A stretch of 64,000 bases of DNA from Paracoccus sp. (in: a-proteobacteria) (GCF_030538695.1 NZ_JAUNTN010000005.1:62001-126000), one strand, 5' to 3'; counted from the stretch's first letter, positions 1 through 8,938 are shown. Made by a program: numbers and translations. Notes: generated by a model from the letters alone, not told the origin.

Positions 1-2
1 GC

Positions 3-671
3 GTCGGCAATGACGATGATCTGCGGCAGGTCTGCCTTGGCCCGGACGGCGCTTTTGCGGGGATGGCGGCGGGGGCGGTCTTTGTCGATCACACCACCGT
101 GTCGGCACAGGTCACGCGCGAACTGGCGGCGCTGGCGGGCGCAACCGGGCTGGGGTTCGTCGATGCGCCGGTCTCGGGCGGGCAGGCGGGGGCGGAAAAC
201 GGCCAGCTCTCGGTGATGTGCGGCGGGGCGCAGGCGGATTACGACCGCGCCACGCCGGTGATCGCGGCTTATGCGAAAATCTGCCGGTTGATGGGACCGT
301 CGGGGGCAGGGCAATTGACCAAGATGTGCAACCAGATCGCCATTGCCGGACTGGTGCAAGGCCTGTCCGAATCACTGGCCTTTGCGGAAAAGGCCGGGCT
401 GGATGTTGCGGATGTGGTCGAGGTGATTTCTCAGGGGGCCGCCGGAAGCTGGCAGATGGTGAACCGTCACAAAACCATGGTCGAGGGCCATTTCGACCAC
501 GGTTTCGCGGTCGATTGGATGCGCAAGGATCTGGCGATTTGCCTTGCCGCCGCGAATGAGACCGGAGCCAGCCTGCCAGTCACGGCGCTGGTCGATCAGT
601 TCTATAAGGACGTGCAGAACATGGGCGGCGGTCGCTGGGACACATCCGCCCTGATCGCCCGGCTGCGTTAA
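3..671 (+). CDS. 3-hydroxyisobutyrate dehydrogenase family oxidoreductase, 5'-truncated by window edge
   Basis: The reading frame is already open at base 3, so the NAD-binding Rossmann half lies outside the window. What is visible is the end of that domain (FVDHTTVS) and the whole C-terminal helical domain of the beta-hydroxyacid dehydrogenase family. The substrate loop DAPVSGGQAGAENG and the catalytic-lysine motif GAGQLTKMCNQ are present. Members reduce or oxidise 3-hydroxyisobutyrate, tartronate semialdehyde or glyoxylate; the substrate here cannot be read from sequence. The stop overlaps the stop of convergent rpe within TTAA. Confidence 0.85.
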   Translation, partial: VGNDDDLRQVCLGPDGAFAGMAAGAVFVDHTTVSAQVTRELAALAGATGLGFVDAPVSGGQAGAENGQLSVMCGGAQADYDRATPVIAAYAKICRLMGPSGAGQLTKMCNQIAIAGLVQGLSESLAFAEKAGLDVADVVEVISQGAAGSWQMVNRHKTMVEGHFDHGFAVDWMRKDLAICLAAANETGASLPVTALVDQFYKDVQNMGGGRWDTSALIARLR

Positions 672-1351
672 AGCGCGGCCTCTGCCGCCGCCCGGATGGC
701 ACGGATATTGTCGCCGTAAACCTGCGGTTGATCGGCGGAACCGCCCTTGAACACCGCCGAACCGGCCACCAGCACATCGGCCCCGGCCGCGACCAGCGCG
801 GGCGCGGTGGTCGGGTCCACGCCGCCGTCGATCTCGATATGCACCGGGCGGTCGCCGATCATCTGCCGCAGAGCGCGCACCTTTCCGGTCATGTCGATGA
901 ACTTTTGCCCGCCGAAACCGGGGTTTACCGTCATCACGCAAATCAGGTCGGTCAGATCCAGCAGATGCGCCACAGCCTCGGCCGGAGTGCCGGGGTTAAG
1001 CGCCACACCGGCCTTTGCCCCGCTGGCCCGGATCGCCTGAAGCGTGCGGTGAATATGCGGCCCGGCCTCGACATGGGCGGTGATCACATCGGCCCCGGCA
1101 TCGGCAAAAGCCTGAATATACGGATCAACCGGCGCGATCATCAGGTGAACATCCATCACCGTTTTCACATGCCGCCGGAATGCCGCCACGGCGGGCGGTC
1201 CAAAGGTCAGGTTCGGCACGAAATGCCCGTCCATCACATCGACATGGACCCAATCGGCCCCCTGCGCCTCGATCGCCTGAATCTCGCGCCCAAAATCCGC
1301 GAAATCGGCAGACAGAATCGACGGTGCAATCTTGATCTTGCGGTCAGACAT
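668..1351 (-). CDS. rpe: Ribulose-phosphate 3-epimerase
   Basis: Interconverts ribulose 5-phosphate and xylulose 5-phosphate in the pentose phosphate and Calvin pathways, in the cytoplasm. The 227-residue product has the full TIM-barrel signature set: KIAPSILSADF at the N-terminus, HVDVMDGHFVPNLTFGP, HVEAG, MTVNPGFGGQKF and the phosphate-binding EIDGGV...GADVLVAGSAVF. The ATG at 1351 is chosen because AAGGAAAGG precedes it; an upstream in-frame extension of 17 codons has no family similarity. It is the last gene of the leftward run fabI-lysE-gpt-DUF2127-rpe. Confidence 0.95.
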   Translation of the reverse strand: MSDRKIKIAPSILSADFADFGREIQAIEAQGADWVHVDVMDGHFVPNLTFGPPAVAAFRRHVKTVMDVHLMIAPVDPYIQAFADAGADVITAHVEAGPHIHRTLQAIRASGAKAGVALNPGTPAEAVAHLLDLTDLICVMTVNPGFGGQKFIDMTGKVRALRQMIGDRPVHIEIDGGVDPTTAPALVAAGADVLVAGSAVFKGGSADQPQVYGDNIRAIRAAAEAAL

Positions 1352-1412
1352 GACGGTTCCCTTTCCTTGCGGTTGATCCCCGGTTAGGCGCGATGCCCGC
1401 ACAGGTCAACCG

Positions 1413-1892
1413 TTACGCGCGGCCTGCGCTGCGCCATTCGTGCCATGTCAGCCAGATCACCAGCAGATCAAAAGCCGACAGCGCCAGCATCATGGGCGAG
1501 TGGTTCAGGCTCCAGCGATGCAATTGATAGACCACAAAGCCCGAAAACACCGCAATCGCCAGCGGATAGGCGGCGCTGATCCGCCGCGCCAGAAGCAGCA
1601 GCACCACCAGCTTTACCAGCCCGTGTCCCATCAGATAAATGGCATAGAAATGCTGGCTGTCGGCGCTGAACCGATCCGCCAGCGCCTGCACATGGCTGGC
1701 CAGATAATCGTGGCGATCCTCGATCAGTTCGTTACGGGTCAGCCAATGCACCAGATTCAGGATCGCCCCATGGCTGACCCACAGCAACGCCGCCCCGGCC
1801 GCAGCTTCCAGCGCGGCAAGAATGGTCTTGACCAGCAGCCCGGCCTCGAACAGCCAGTGCAAAAACCCCTTTTCGGCCGCCAGATGCCGCAT
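1413..1892 (-). CDS. DUF2127 family integral membrane protein
   Basis: A 159-residue protein with about four hydrophobic segments (roughly residues 16-45, 84-102, 106-125 and 133-152) and the WLFEAGLLVKTILAALE opening typical of DUF2127. Function is unknown for the family. It lies between gpt and rpe on the same strand; the 65-base gap to gpt is filled mostly by a recurring hairpin/GGATATTT element, so its transcription may be only partly coupled to gpt. Confidence 0.75.
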   Translation of the reverse strand: MRHLAAEKGFLHWLFEAGLLVKTILAALEAAAGAALLWVSHGAILNLVHWLTRNELIEDRHDYLASHVQALADRFSADSQHFYAIYLMGHGLVKLVVLLLLARRISAAYPLAIAVFSGFVVYQLHRWSLNHSPMMLALSAFDLLVIWLTWHEWRSAGRA

Positions 1893-1899
1893 CAGATCA

Positions 1900-1949
1900 T
1901 CTTTTGTCTATAAATATCCCACGGGGGACCGGGGGTGTGAAACCCCCGG
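1900..1949 (-). repeat. GGATATTT 3'-end element, copy downstream of gpt
   Basis: Read on the minus strand directly after the gpt stop: a hairpin (CCGGGGGT loop ACCCCCGG, 1929-1949) followed by a GGGATATTTATAGACAAAAG tail. The same two-part design recurs after bioY and fabH, and related tails occur near 45.6 and 60.6 kb. Rhodobacterales genomes are known to carry such intergenic GGATATTT repeats. A termination or mRNA-end role is inferred. Confidence 0.65.
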
Positions 1950-1957
1950 CTCTGCCC

Positions 1958-2473
1958 TCAGTCCTCGCCGCGGAATGGCTGGACATATTGCAGCGCCATA
2001 TCCCATGGAAAGAAGATCCAGGTGTCCTGGCTGACCTCGGTGATATAGGTCTGCACCATTGGCTGCCCTTTGGGCTTGGCGTAAACGGTGGCGAAATGCG
2101 CCTTGGGATACATCTGCCGCACCAGTTCCAAGGTGCGGCCCGAATCCACCAGATCATCGACGACCAGCACCCCCTCACCGTCGCCCATCATCTCGGGGTC
2201 GGGGGATTTCAGGACTTTCAGCTCGCCCTGCGCGCCCTGTTTATAGGATTTCACGCTGATTGTGTCGATGGTGCGGATGTCCAGTTCCCGCGCGACGATC
2301 ATCGCCGGGACCATGCCGCCGCGGGTGATGGCGACGACAGCACGCCATTCGCCGCCTCCGGTCGGGGCCTTGTCCTGAAGGCGCCACGCCAAGGCGCGGG
2401 CGTCGCGGTGCAGTTGATCCCAGCTGACGTGAAAGCCGCGCTCATGCGGCAGGCGTTGATCCGAGGGGGCCAT
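1958..2473 (-). CDS. gpt: Xanthine-guanine phosphoribosyltransferase
   Basis: Salvages xanthine and guanine to XMP and GMP using PRPP, cytoplasmic or membrane-associated. The 171-residue length matches bacterial Gpt. Diagnostic segments are [18 protein letters not shown], the PRPP loop [15 protein letters not shown], and the C-terminal WIFFPWDM that closes over the base. It sits 15 bases downstream of the LysE gene on the same strand, so co-transcription with fabI-lysE is likely. The start ATG at 2473 is preceded by AAGGAAA. Confidence 0.93.
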   Translation of the reverse strand: MAPSDQRLPHERGFHVSWDQLHRDARALAWRLQDKAPTGGGEWRAVVAITRGGMVPAMIVARELDIRTIDTISVKSYKQGAQGELKVLKSPDPEMMGDGEGVLVVDDLVDSGRTLELVRQMYPKAHFATVYAKPKGQPMVQTYITEVSQDTWIFFPWDMALQYVQPFRGED

Positions 2474-2488
2474 GGCGGTTTCCTTATC

Positions 2489-3103
2489 TTAGTGACGCAG
2501 GATCAGAGACAGGCCAAGCAGCCCGATCAGCCCGGCGGCAGTGCGGTCGATCAGGGTCTTGGCGGCGAAATAACGGCGGCGGATCGGGCCGGTGGCCATC
2601 AGCGATGTGACCAGCAGATAGAAGGTCAGCTCGACCGCCAGCGCGGTAGCGTAGACCAGCGCCGGGCCAGCCACGCCATGCAGTGCCGGGAAAACAGACA
2701 GGATCACGGCGGCATAGAACAGCGCCGGTTTCGGGTTGGACAGGTTCAGCATGACGCCGGCCCAAAACCCCGGACCGCACCCGGTAGCAGCAGCCTGCGG
2801 CAACGGGTCGGCGGCGTGATGCCACATTTTCCAGGCCACCCACAGCAAATAGGCCCCGCCCGCGACCTTGAAGCCGACATAAAGCTGCGGCACCGCTTTG
2901 AACAGGATCGACAGCCCGAACAGCGCCGCCAGACCCCAAAGTGAGGCCCCAAAGGCCAGGCCTATGGCATAGGGCAGGCTTGCCTGCCGCCCGCGTGAAA
3001 CGGCGGATTGGCTGGCCGCGATGATCGCCGGGCCGGGCGACAGGATCGCCAGCGCCAGCACCGTCACGAACAGCCAAAGCTGCGGCAGGGAAACCGCGTC
3101 CAA
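2489..3103 (-). CDS. LysE/RhtB family amino-acid exporter
   Basis: A 204-residue membrane protein with about six hydrophobic segments and the family signatures LSPGPAIIAASQSAVSRGR (N-terminal) and LNLSNPKPALFY (middle). Members export amino acids or related metabolites across the inner membrane; the substrate is not readable from sequence. It begins 3 bases after the fabI stop, which points to translational coupling. Confidence 0.88.
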   Translation of the reverse strand: MDAVSLPQLWLFVTVLALAILSPGPAIIAASQSAVSRGRQASLPYAIGLAFGASLWGLAALFGLSILFKAVPQLYVGFKVAGGAYLLWVAWKMWHHAADPLPQAAATGCGPGFWAGVMLNLSNPKPALFYAAVILSVFPALHGVAGPALVYATALAVELTFYLLVTSLMATGPIRRRYFAAKTLIDRTAAGLIGLLGLSLILRH

Positions 3104-3106
3104 GCG

Positions 3107-3931
3107 TCAGCCCTTCACGACCGAAATATCGGGTGCGTCCACGGCTTTCATGCCGACGACGTGATAGCCTGCATCGACGTGATGGGTCTCGCCGGTGACG
3201 CCGCTGCCAAGGTCGGACAGCAGATACAGCGCGGATTTGCCCACGTCCTCGGTCGTGACATTGCGACGCAGGGGCGAGTTCAGCTCATTCCATTTCATAA
3301 TATAGCGGAAATCCCCGATGCCGCTGGCTGCCAGCGTCTTGATCGGCCCGGCGCTGATCGCGTTGACGCGGATGCCATCCTTGCCAAGATCTTCCGCCAG
3401 ATAGCGCACGGATGCTTCCAGCGCAGCCTTGGCGACGCCCATCACGTTGTAATGCGGCATGACGCGCTCGGCCCCGTAATAGGTCAGGGTCAGCAGGCTG
3501 CCGCCGTCCGGCATCATTGCGCTGGCATGACGTGCCACGGCGGTAAAGCTGAACACGGAAATATCCATGGTCATCAGGAAATTGTCGCGCGTGGTGTCCG
3601 CATAGCGGCCCCGCAACTGTTCCTTGTCAGAAAAACCGATGGCGTGGACGACGAAATCCAGCTTGCCCCACTTGTCTTTCAGCGCGGTGAACAGGCTGTC
3701 GATGCTAGCCTCGTCCGAGACATCGCAAGGCAGAACCACGTCTGAGCCAAGCTGCTCTGCCAGCGGCAGAACCCGCTTTTGCAGCGCCTCGCCCTGATAG
3801 GAAAAGGCCAGTTCCGCGCCCTGATCGGCCAGCGCCTTGGCGATGCCCCAAGCGATGGATTTATCATTCGCCAGCCCCATGATGAGGCCGCGCTTTCCGG
3901 CCATCAGGCCCGTTCTGGCGTCACTTGACAT
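3107..3931 (-). CDS. fabI: Enoyl-[acyl-carrier-protein] reductase (NADH)
   Basis: Catalyses the last step of each fatty-acid elongation cycle. The 274-residue protein is a FabI-type SDR: N-terminal KRGLIMGLANDKSIAWGI, the NADH-pocket segment VVHAIGFSDKEQL, the TLTYYGAERVMPHYNVMG active-site region carrying the Tyr...Tyr...Lys triad, and SAGPIKTLAASGI near the substrate loop. The ATG at 3931 is preceded by GAGGACAAGG. Upstream in-frame sequence has low-complexity, non-homologous composition. It diverges from pdxH across 62 bases. Confidence 0.95.
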   Translation of the reverse strand: MSSDARTGLMAGKRGLIMGLANDKSIAWGIAKALADQGAELAFSYQGEALQKRVLPLAEQLGSDVVLPCDVSDEASIDSLFTALKDKWGKLDFVVHAIGFSDKEQLRGRYADTTRDNFLMTMDISVFSFTAVARHASAMMPDGGSLLTLTYYGAERVMPHYNVMGVAKAALEASVRYLAEDLGKDGIRVNAISAGPIKTLAASGIGDFRYIMKWNELNSPLRRNVTTEDVGKSALYLLSDLGSGVTGETHHVDAGYHVVGMKAVDAPDISVVKG

Positions 3932-3993
3932 GCCTTGTCCTCGCGGTTTCATGCTTTGACATGGATTAGGCCAAGGTTTCAGGGGGTTCAAGT

Positions 3994-4620
3994 ATGACCG
4001 GGCAGATGATGGATGCGGGTGGCATTTTTGCTGGCGATGACCCCTTTGTGATTGCCCGCCGCTGGCTGGCCGAGGCCGAGGCATCAGAACCCAATGACCC
4101 CAATGCCATCGCGCTGGCGACCGTGGACTCTGATGGGCTGCCCGATGTGCGCATGGTGCTGCTGAAGGATATAGAATCCTATGGCGCGGGGCAGGGGGCC
4201 TTTGTTTTCTATACCAATTACACCAGCGCCAAGGGCCAGCAGATAGAGGCCAGTGGCAAGGCAGCCTTTGTGCTGCATTGGAAATCCCTGCGCCGTCAGA
4301 TCCGTGTGCGCGGCACCGTGGTGCGAGAGGATGGCCCGGCGGCGGACGCGTATTATAGCAGCCGTGCATTGCAAAGCCGCATCGGCGCTTGGGCCAGTCA
4401 TCAAAGCCAGCCGCTCTCCTCACGCGCGGCGCTGGTGGCCGAGGCCGCCCGGCAGGGCGCGCGCCATGGGCTGAACCCGCCACGGCCACCGTTCTGGGGC
4501 GGCTATCGAATCACGCCGCAGGCAATCGAGTTCTGGGCCGATGGCGCCTTTCGCCTGCATGACCGTTTTCGTTGGGAACGGGCCGGTAGTGTTTGGCGGG
4601 TAACACGTCTTAACCCCTGA
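3994..4620 (+). CDS. pdxH: Pyridoxamine 5'-phosphate oxidase
   Basis: FMN enzyme that oxidises pyridoxamine/pyridoxine 5'-phosphate to pyridoxal 5'-phosphate. The 208-residue protein carries the family landmarks: [40 protein letters not shown], the FMN-phosphate region [25 protein letters not shown], and the C-terminal PQAIEFW...LHDRFRW. It diverges from fabI and stands alone on its strand until the cold-shock gene. Confidence 0.95.
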   Translation: MTGQMMDAGGIFAGDDPFVIARRWLAEAEASEPNDPNAIALATVDSDGLPDVRMVLLKDIESYGAGQGAFVFYTNYTSAKGQQIEASGKAAFVLHWKSLRRQIRVRGTVVREDGPAADAYYSSRALQSRIGAWASHQSQPLSSRAALVAEAARQGARHGLNPPRPPFWGGYRITPQAIEFWADGAFRLHDRFRWERAGSVWRVTRLNP

Positions 4621-4761
4621 TCTGGTTAGACTTTATTGCAGAAGGGATGGTTGGGTCATTGACCTTCCCGGCGGAATTAGCAATTGCTTAATTTGGACGC
4701 GGGCATGATGAGTCTGGCCCGGCTGTTCACCCCTAGGGCAGCAGACAGAGGCCAGCGCAGA

Positions 4762-5292
4762 ATGAGCGAGACAGAGCAACCGATCACAACACGAACCGGC
4801 CTGGTAAAGTGGTTCGACATGGATCGTGGTTTCGGCTTTGTGCTTGATGATGCAGACGGCCCGGATATTTTGTTGCACGCCAATGTGTTGCGCAATTTCG
4901 GGCAAGGTTCGGTCGCTGAGGGTTCGCGCCTCGTGCTGCGGGTGGTGCCGACGGTTCGCGGGGTGCAGGCGGTCGAGATCGTTGAACTGTCGCCGCCGGT
5001 CCTTGGCAATGTGCCGATCATTGATCTGCTGGACGCCAGCCCGCAGGACATCGAGAGCCGCCCGCTGCTGCCGGCGCGGGTCAAGTGGTTCGATAAGGCC
5101 AAGGGATTTGGCTTTGCAAATCTGTTCGGACAAAGCGAAGATGTGTTCCTGCATGTCGAGGTGCTGCGCCATTCCGGGTTTTCGTCGCTGGCCGTGGGCG
5201 AGGCCGTGGCGCTGCGGGTGATCGAGGGACGGCGCGGGCTGATGGCGGCGCAGATTCTGGCCTGGGACATGGCCGTGCAAAAGGACGAATGA
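4762..5292 (+). CDS. Tandem cold-shock-domain protein
   Basis: Two cold-shock domains in one 176-residue chain: residues about 12-75 with VKWFDMDRGFGFVLDD and DILLHANVL, and about 105-170 with VKWFDKAKGFGFANLF and DVFLHVEVL. These are RNP1- and RNP2-like nucleic-acid-binding strands. Double-CSD proteins of this size are common in alphaproteobacteria and are presumed RNA chaperones. The start is uncertain: ATG 4762 is chosen to begin just before the first domain, but in-frame ATGs at 4705 and 4708 are possible. The stop overlaps the start of the next gene by ATGA. Confidence 0.85.
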   Translation: MSETEQPITTRTGLVKWFDMDRGFGFVLDDADGPDILLHANVLRNFGQGSVAEGSRLVLRVVPTVRGVQAVEIVELSPPVLGNVPIIDLLDASPQDIESRPLLPARVKWFDKAKGFGFANLFGQSEDVFLHVEVLRHSGFSSLAVGEAVALRVIEGRRGLMAAQILAWDMAVQKDE

Positions 5293-5777
5293 TGCGGAAG
5301 CTGGTTCTTTCTGTTGGTCTGGCGCTGGCGGCGGCGCCTGCGGCTGCGGTCAGTTGCGATCCGGGGCAGGCGGTTTTCGCCACCCCGGCAGGCCCGCTGA
5401 CTTTTACCGTCGAGATTGCCGACACCCCCGCCGAACGCGCACTGGGGCTGATGCACCGCAAGGCGCTGGAGCCGCGTCACGGGATGCTGTTCGTCTATGA
5501 CCGCCCGCAAGAGGTCAGTTTCTGGATGAAGGATACGCTGATTCCGCTGGATCTGATTTTCATGGATGCCTCGGGGCGGGTGCGTCATGTGCATCCCTCG
5601 GCAAAACCGCTGGATCTGACGCCGATCCCCGGCGCAGCCCCCGGCGACCCGCGCCCGGAACGCCAGTTCATCCTTGAAATCGCTGGCGGAGAAGCGGCGC
5701 GGCAAGGTCTGACCGCAGGCGCAGTCATGGCCAGCCCCTTTGTGGCGCAATCCATCGCGGCGCTGCCCTGCCGCTGA
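5289..5777 (+). CDS. DUF192 family secreted protein
   Basis: A 162-residue protein with an N-terminal signal peptide (LVLSVGLALAAAPAAA) and a DUF192 beta-fold: FTVEIADTPAERALGLMHRK, GMLFVYD, VSFWMKDTLIPLDLIFMD. It is presumably periplasmic. Its biochemical function is not established. It overlaps the cold-shock gene by 4 bases, so the two are translationally coupled, a pairing seen in related genomes. ATG 5289 and ATG 5292 are both possible starts. Confidence 0.85.
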   Translation: MMRKLVLSVGLALAAAPAAAVSCDPGQAVFATPAGPLTFTVEIADTPAERALGLMHRKALEPRHGMLFVYDRPQEVSFWMKDTLIPLDLIFMDASGRVRHVHPSAKPLDLTPIPGAAPGDPRPERQFILEIAGGEAARQGLTAGAVMASPFVAQSIAALPCR

Positions 5778-5830
5778 TCTGCAATCGGGGGCTTCCCCTT
5801 TGCAATTTCCCGCGCTATGACGCGCAGGTT

Positions 5831-5907
5831 CGGAGTGTAGCGCAGTCTGGTAGCGCGCCTGGTTTGGGACCAGGATGTCGGGGGTTCGAATCCCTCCACT
5901 CCGACCA
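5831..5907 (+). tRNA. tRNA-Pro (anticodon TGG)
   Basis: A 77-base cloverleaf. Acceptor CGGAGTG pairs with CACTCCG; the D-arm contains GCGCAGTCTGGTAGCGC; the anticodon stem CCTGG/CCAGG flanks loop TTTGGGA; the T-arm is GGGGGTTCGAATCCCTC with a CCA end encoded. It reads proline codons. The AT-richer RTX gene lies beyond its 3' end, but I see no duplicated tRNA 3' end that would mark an integration site. Confidence 0.97.
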
Positions 5908-6018
5908 TTTCCTTTGATTTTTGTAGCAATAATCCGTCGTTTATGCTGCGGTTTGGCTGCAAGCTTAAAGCTGAATATGGGTATTCGCCGGAATAATTAT
6001 ATATTGCTCGCCTCATGA

Positions 6019-6045
6019 GACTGGCCCGAGGGTTTCGGACCAGTC
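6019..6045 (-). terminator. Imperfect hairpin downstream of the RTX gene
   Basis: GACTGG pairs with CCAGTC around an inner CCGA/TCGG stem with one mismatch, 12 bases past the RTX stop on the minus strand. No clear T-run follows, so a terminator role is only suggested. Confidence 0.3.
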
Positions 6046-6057
6046 CTGGTGTGAAGA

Positions 6058-7677
6058 TCAGCCGATCAATGCTCCTCCTCGCATCATCAGCAGCATAAAG
6101 CCGCCAACAAGTGCGGCGAGAATGCCGAGTTCAAAGCCACCTCCGTCATCAATATCATCGTCGCTATCGTCTTCCTGAGCGGCCTGGTCATCTTCGCTTG
6201 GTGCCGGCAGAGAAGGAAAGGGAAATTCGGTGTTTTCATCATCCGGCAACCCGGGGGCGGTCTGCCAGCCCAAAATAAAATTCCCAGCACTGAGGCCGGT
6301 ATGCCCACTGTCTCCTGCGCCAAGTAGAAAAATACGCCCGCCATTTGGGATGTCGATAACGAGATCGTTTACCTGCGGATCCGTTGCGGATGGTTGGGAA
6401 TAGATAAATTTGTTAAGGTCTTCTTCATCTTCGAAATATTGACCAATATCCAGCCGATCATTGCTGAAGTTGAAGTCAGTGATTTCAAGAGTGCTGCCTT
6501 CCTTTATTTGGTAAAGGTTGTCCCCTGATCCCCCTGATGCCCTCGCAAGCAAGCCTTCAGCAATGATAAGATCATTGCCGTCGCCGCCATACATATCGGC
6601 ATATTCACCCTGACCATATAATGTATCATCACCTTCTCCGCCAATTAGCGTGTCGCGCCCGGTCCCGGAGTAGAGCAGATCATTGCCGGTACTGCCGTCA
6701 AGATAATCATTGCCTTCGTTCCCATACAAAACATCGTCTTCACTGCCGCCATGTAGATAATCATTGCCAGCACCGCCAATGAGTGTGTCATTGTCGGTTC
6801 CACCAAACAGGCTGTCATCACCGGCCCCGCCGTCAAGATAATCAAGCCCTTTGTAGCCTTCGATAGCATCATCCCCTTTCCCGCCATAAACAGTGTCATT
6901 CCCAAAATCAGCCCGCACGAGGTTGTTTCCATCCCCGGTGTGGATAAGGTCGTTGCCGCGACCCATCGTGATTAATTCGTCCTCGGCTGTTCCGGTAAGG
7001 TTGTATGCGCTATGATCGGGGGCCGTGATCGTATTTGTTGGCGTGTAGCTGTTGATAAGCTCATCAGGAATTAAGTTGTATGGAGAACGATAAGTTACGG
7101 CGGGCAGCGTTTCGGGAAGATTGTGGTTGGGTTCAAGAAAGTGCACTTCTTCAACGCGGCCATTCGTGATTTCAGGCAAGCGGCGAGCACCTTCCAAGGC
7201 ATACAGGATACGGCCGCCAATATCGTTACGGATCTCTATCCACTGCTGGCCTTTGTATTCGACAATCTCTACCCGGACACCCGTAATCAGGTCGGGTTGC
7301 AACAGGTCAAGTTTTTGGCCATCGATCCAAATCTCATCGCTGCGAGGGTCAAAGTCGTCCAGGCGCCCGACCAATGTCCCCTGTGTTTCTGCGGCACCGA
7401 CAAACTTGAACTTGTCATTCCCGTCGCCCCCAAAAATATGGTGGCCGTGCTGGATGGTGTCAGCACCCGGAACATTTACATACATATTGAATGTATCATT
7501 GCCGCCAAGTCCATAGAGATGGATTTGGTTCGACGGTTGACCATCGGTTGTTGCGTGGAATACGTCGCTGCGGTTTGTGCCTACCGCCATGTGCCTGTCA
7601 GACGTTGGCGAATCGAGGTGTATCGTTCGCCCTCTGGCCGAATCGGTTGCAAGTGCTTCGGGGTGATCGTGCTGCAT
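6058..7677 (-). CDS. RTX-repeat calcium-binding protein with hydrophobic C-terminal tail
   Basis: A 539-residue acidic protein. Residues about 229-390 hold roughly nine RTX nonapeptide repeats of the GGxGxDxLx type (GGKGDDAIEG, GGAGNDYLHG, GGEGDDTLYG), and isolated copies occur near 57-63 and 83-90. Such repeats fold as calcium-bound beta-rolls in secreted proteins, usually exported by type I secretion. No signal peptide is visible and no type I secretion genes are nearby. Unusually, the chain ends with an acidic linker (residues 494-511) and a hydrophobic segment (about 516-532, LGILAALVGGFMLLMM) plus a few residues, resembling a membrane anchor or sorting signal. The gene is clearly AT-richer than its neighbours. 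No protease, lipase or other catalytic domain is recognisable. Confidence 0.8.
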   Translation of the reverse strand: MQHDHPEALATDSARGRTIHLDSPTSDRHMAVGTNRSDVFHATTDGQPSNQIHLYGLGGNDTFNMYVNVPGADTIQHGHHIFGGDGNDKFKFVGAAETQGTLVGRLDDFDPRSDEIWIDGQKLDLLQPDLITGVRVEIVEYKGQQWIEIRNDIGGRILYALEGARRLPEITNGRVEEVHFLEPNHNLPETLPAVTYRSPYNLIPDELINSYTPTNTITAPDHSAYNLTGTAEDELITMGRGNDLIHTGDGNNLVRADFGNDTVYGGKGDDAIEGYKGLDYLDGGAGDDSLFGGTDNDTLIGGAGNDYLHGGSEDDVLYGNEGNDYLDGSTGNDLLYSGTGRDTLIGGEGDDTLYGQGEYADMYGGDGNDLIIAEGLLARASGGSGDNLYQIKEGSTLEITDFNFSNDRLDIGQYFEDEEDLNKFIYSQPSATDPQVNDLVIDIPNGGRIFLLGAGDSGHTGLSAGNFILGWQTAPGLPDDENTEFPFPSLPAPSEDDQAAQEDDSDDDIDDGGGFELGILAALVGGFMLLMMRGGALIG

Positions 7678-8055
7678 ATCGAACCTGCTATTTTGATCGT
7701 GGTGCAGCCTGCTTAACTGGAAAGTGTTAAAATATAGTAAGCGGAAGGTCGTTCTTAGTAATTTTTGACATATTGAATCGGTGGCTAAAGTGAGGTCAGG
7801 GCGCCTGATGTAGCACCTGTATCGATCCTGTGTCTTGCCGATCGTGATGAGGCCGCTATCCGGGCGGTATCAATAAGAAGCCTCGTTTCGATAAGTTTAG
7901 TGGCCAGAGTAGATAAGCCACGAGTGGTTCTAAGCGACAAATCTTAAAGTTTGATTAAATGAGAAGAAAAAAGTCCAGAGTATTGGACGTCGTGCAGGAG
8001 CTTTGCTGAACGGGCGCTGTCTTTACGTCACGCATCGTCAGACCAAGCTGCGCTC
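7678..8055. other. AT-rich gene-free region upstream of the RTX gene
   Basis: About 380 bases without a convincing reading frame. The part nearest the RTX start is AT-rich (for example TAAAATATAG near 7728) and probably carries its promoter, though I cannot assign -35/-10 boxes with confidence. I see no repeat of the tRNA-Pro 3' end here. Confidence 0.5.
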
Positions 8056-8087
8056 TGAAAAACGCCGCCCGGTCAGGGGCGGCGTTT
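8056..8087 (-). terminator. Rho-independent terminator of uspA
   Basis: On the minus strand, AAACGCCGCCC and GGGCGGCGTTT form an 11-bp stem with a 6-base loop, followed by a T-run (TTTTTC). It begins about 15 bases past the uspA stop. Confidence 0.85.
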
Positions 8088-8101
8088 CGCATTGGGCAGG
8101 T

Positions 8102-8938
8102 TCAGCGGGCCATCAGCACCGGAACCTTGGTCTTTTCCAGCATATTCCGGGTCGCGCCACCCAGAATCGCCTCACGGAAGCGCGAGTGGCCATAGGCTCC
8201 CATCACGATCATATCGGCCCCGGTTTCGGTCGCGCGTTGTTGCAGCACGTCGCTGATCGCGGGCATGGTGCGGGCCAGAACGGCGATGTCGCATTTTGCG
8301 CCGTGGCGGGTCAGCATCTGGCAAAGGGCACCGCCGGGGTCCGAGCGTTCCGGCCCATTTGGGGATGGGTCGATGACGGTGATTTCGACCGCTTCCGCCT
8401 TTTTCAGCAGAGGCATGGCGCGGCGGACGGCGTGCAGGGCTTCTTCGGATTGGTTCCAGGCGATCAGGATGCGATTGCCCAGCGTTTCAGGCAGGCCCGC
8501 GCCGGGGACGATCAGCACCGGGCATTGGCCCTCGAACATGGCGGCCTCGGTTACGGCCTCGGCGTCGGGGGTGGCATCCGCACCGTAGGGCCGGGTCTGC
8601 ACCACCAGATCCGAGAACCGCGCCCGCATCCCGATCAGCGAGGACAGCCCGCCGACCTGCGCAACCGCCGATTCCACCGACCAACGGATGCTTTCCCCCT
8701 CCAGCCGCTTGCGCACGCCGGCCTCCAGCGCCTCGGCGGATTTCATGGCGCGGTCGATGGCCTCCTGAAACACATAGGCCGAGGCCCCGGCGTAGTAATA
8801 GCCGGTCTGGCTGTGATCGACGCCAAGGCAAAAGACGTCCAGATGCGCGTCCTCGCGCTTGGCCATGGCGATAGCGGCCTCGATCTGGGTATTTTGTCCG
8901 TCTTGCGTCAGAACCGTAAGAATACTTTTGTAACCCAT
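8102..8938 (-). CDS. Universal stress protein, tandem UspA domains
   Basis: A 278-residue protein with two UspA folds: the N-terminal half (SILTVLTQDG...) is degenerate, and the C-terminal half ends with the classical ATP-binding signature GADMIVMGAYGHSRFREAILGGATRNML. It starts at ATG 8938 with AAGGATATTCC upstream. Its divergent neighbour is ccoN, and a single Fnr-type box lies midway between the two starts (about 105 bases from each). Induction at low oxygen is therefore plausible, although the minus-strand -10 is weak. Confidence 0.9.
   Translation of the reverse strand: MGYKSILTVLTQDGQNTQIEAAIAMAKREDAHLDVFCLGVDHSQTGYYYAGASAYVFQEAIDRAMKSAEALEAGVRKRLEGESIRWSVESAVAQVGGLSSLIGMRARFSDLVVQTRPYGADATPDAEAVTEAAMFEGQCPVLIVPGAGLPETLGNRILIAWNQSEEALHAVRRAMPLLKKAEAVEITVIDPSPNGPERSDPGGALCQMLTRHGAKCDIAVLARTMPAISDVLQQRATETGADMIVMGAYGHSRFREAILGGATRNMLEKTKVPVLMAR

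Noticed and set aside
5831..8100. tRNA-Pro as integration site of a mobile island carrying the RTX gene
   Set aside because: No integrase and no repeated tRNA 3' end are visible in the flanking 2 kb; only the composition difference remains.
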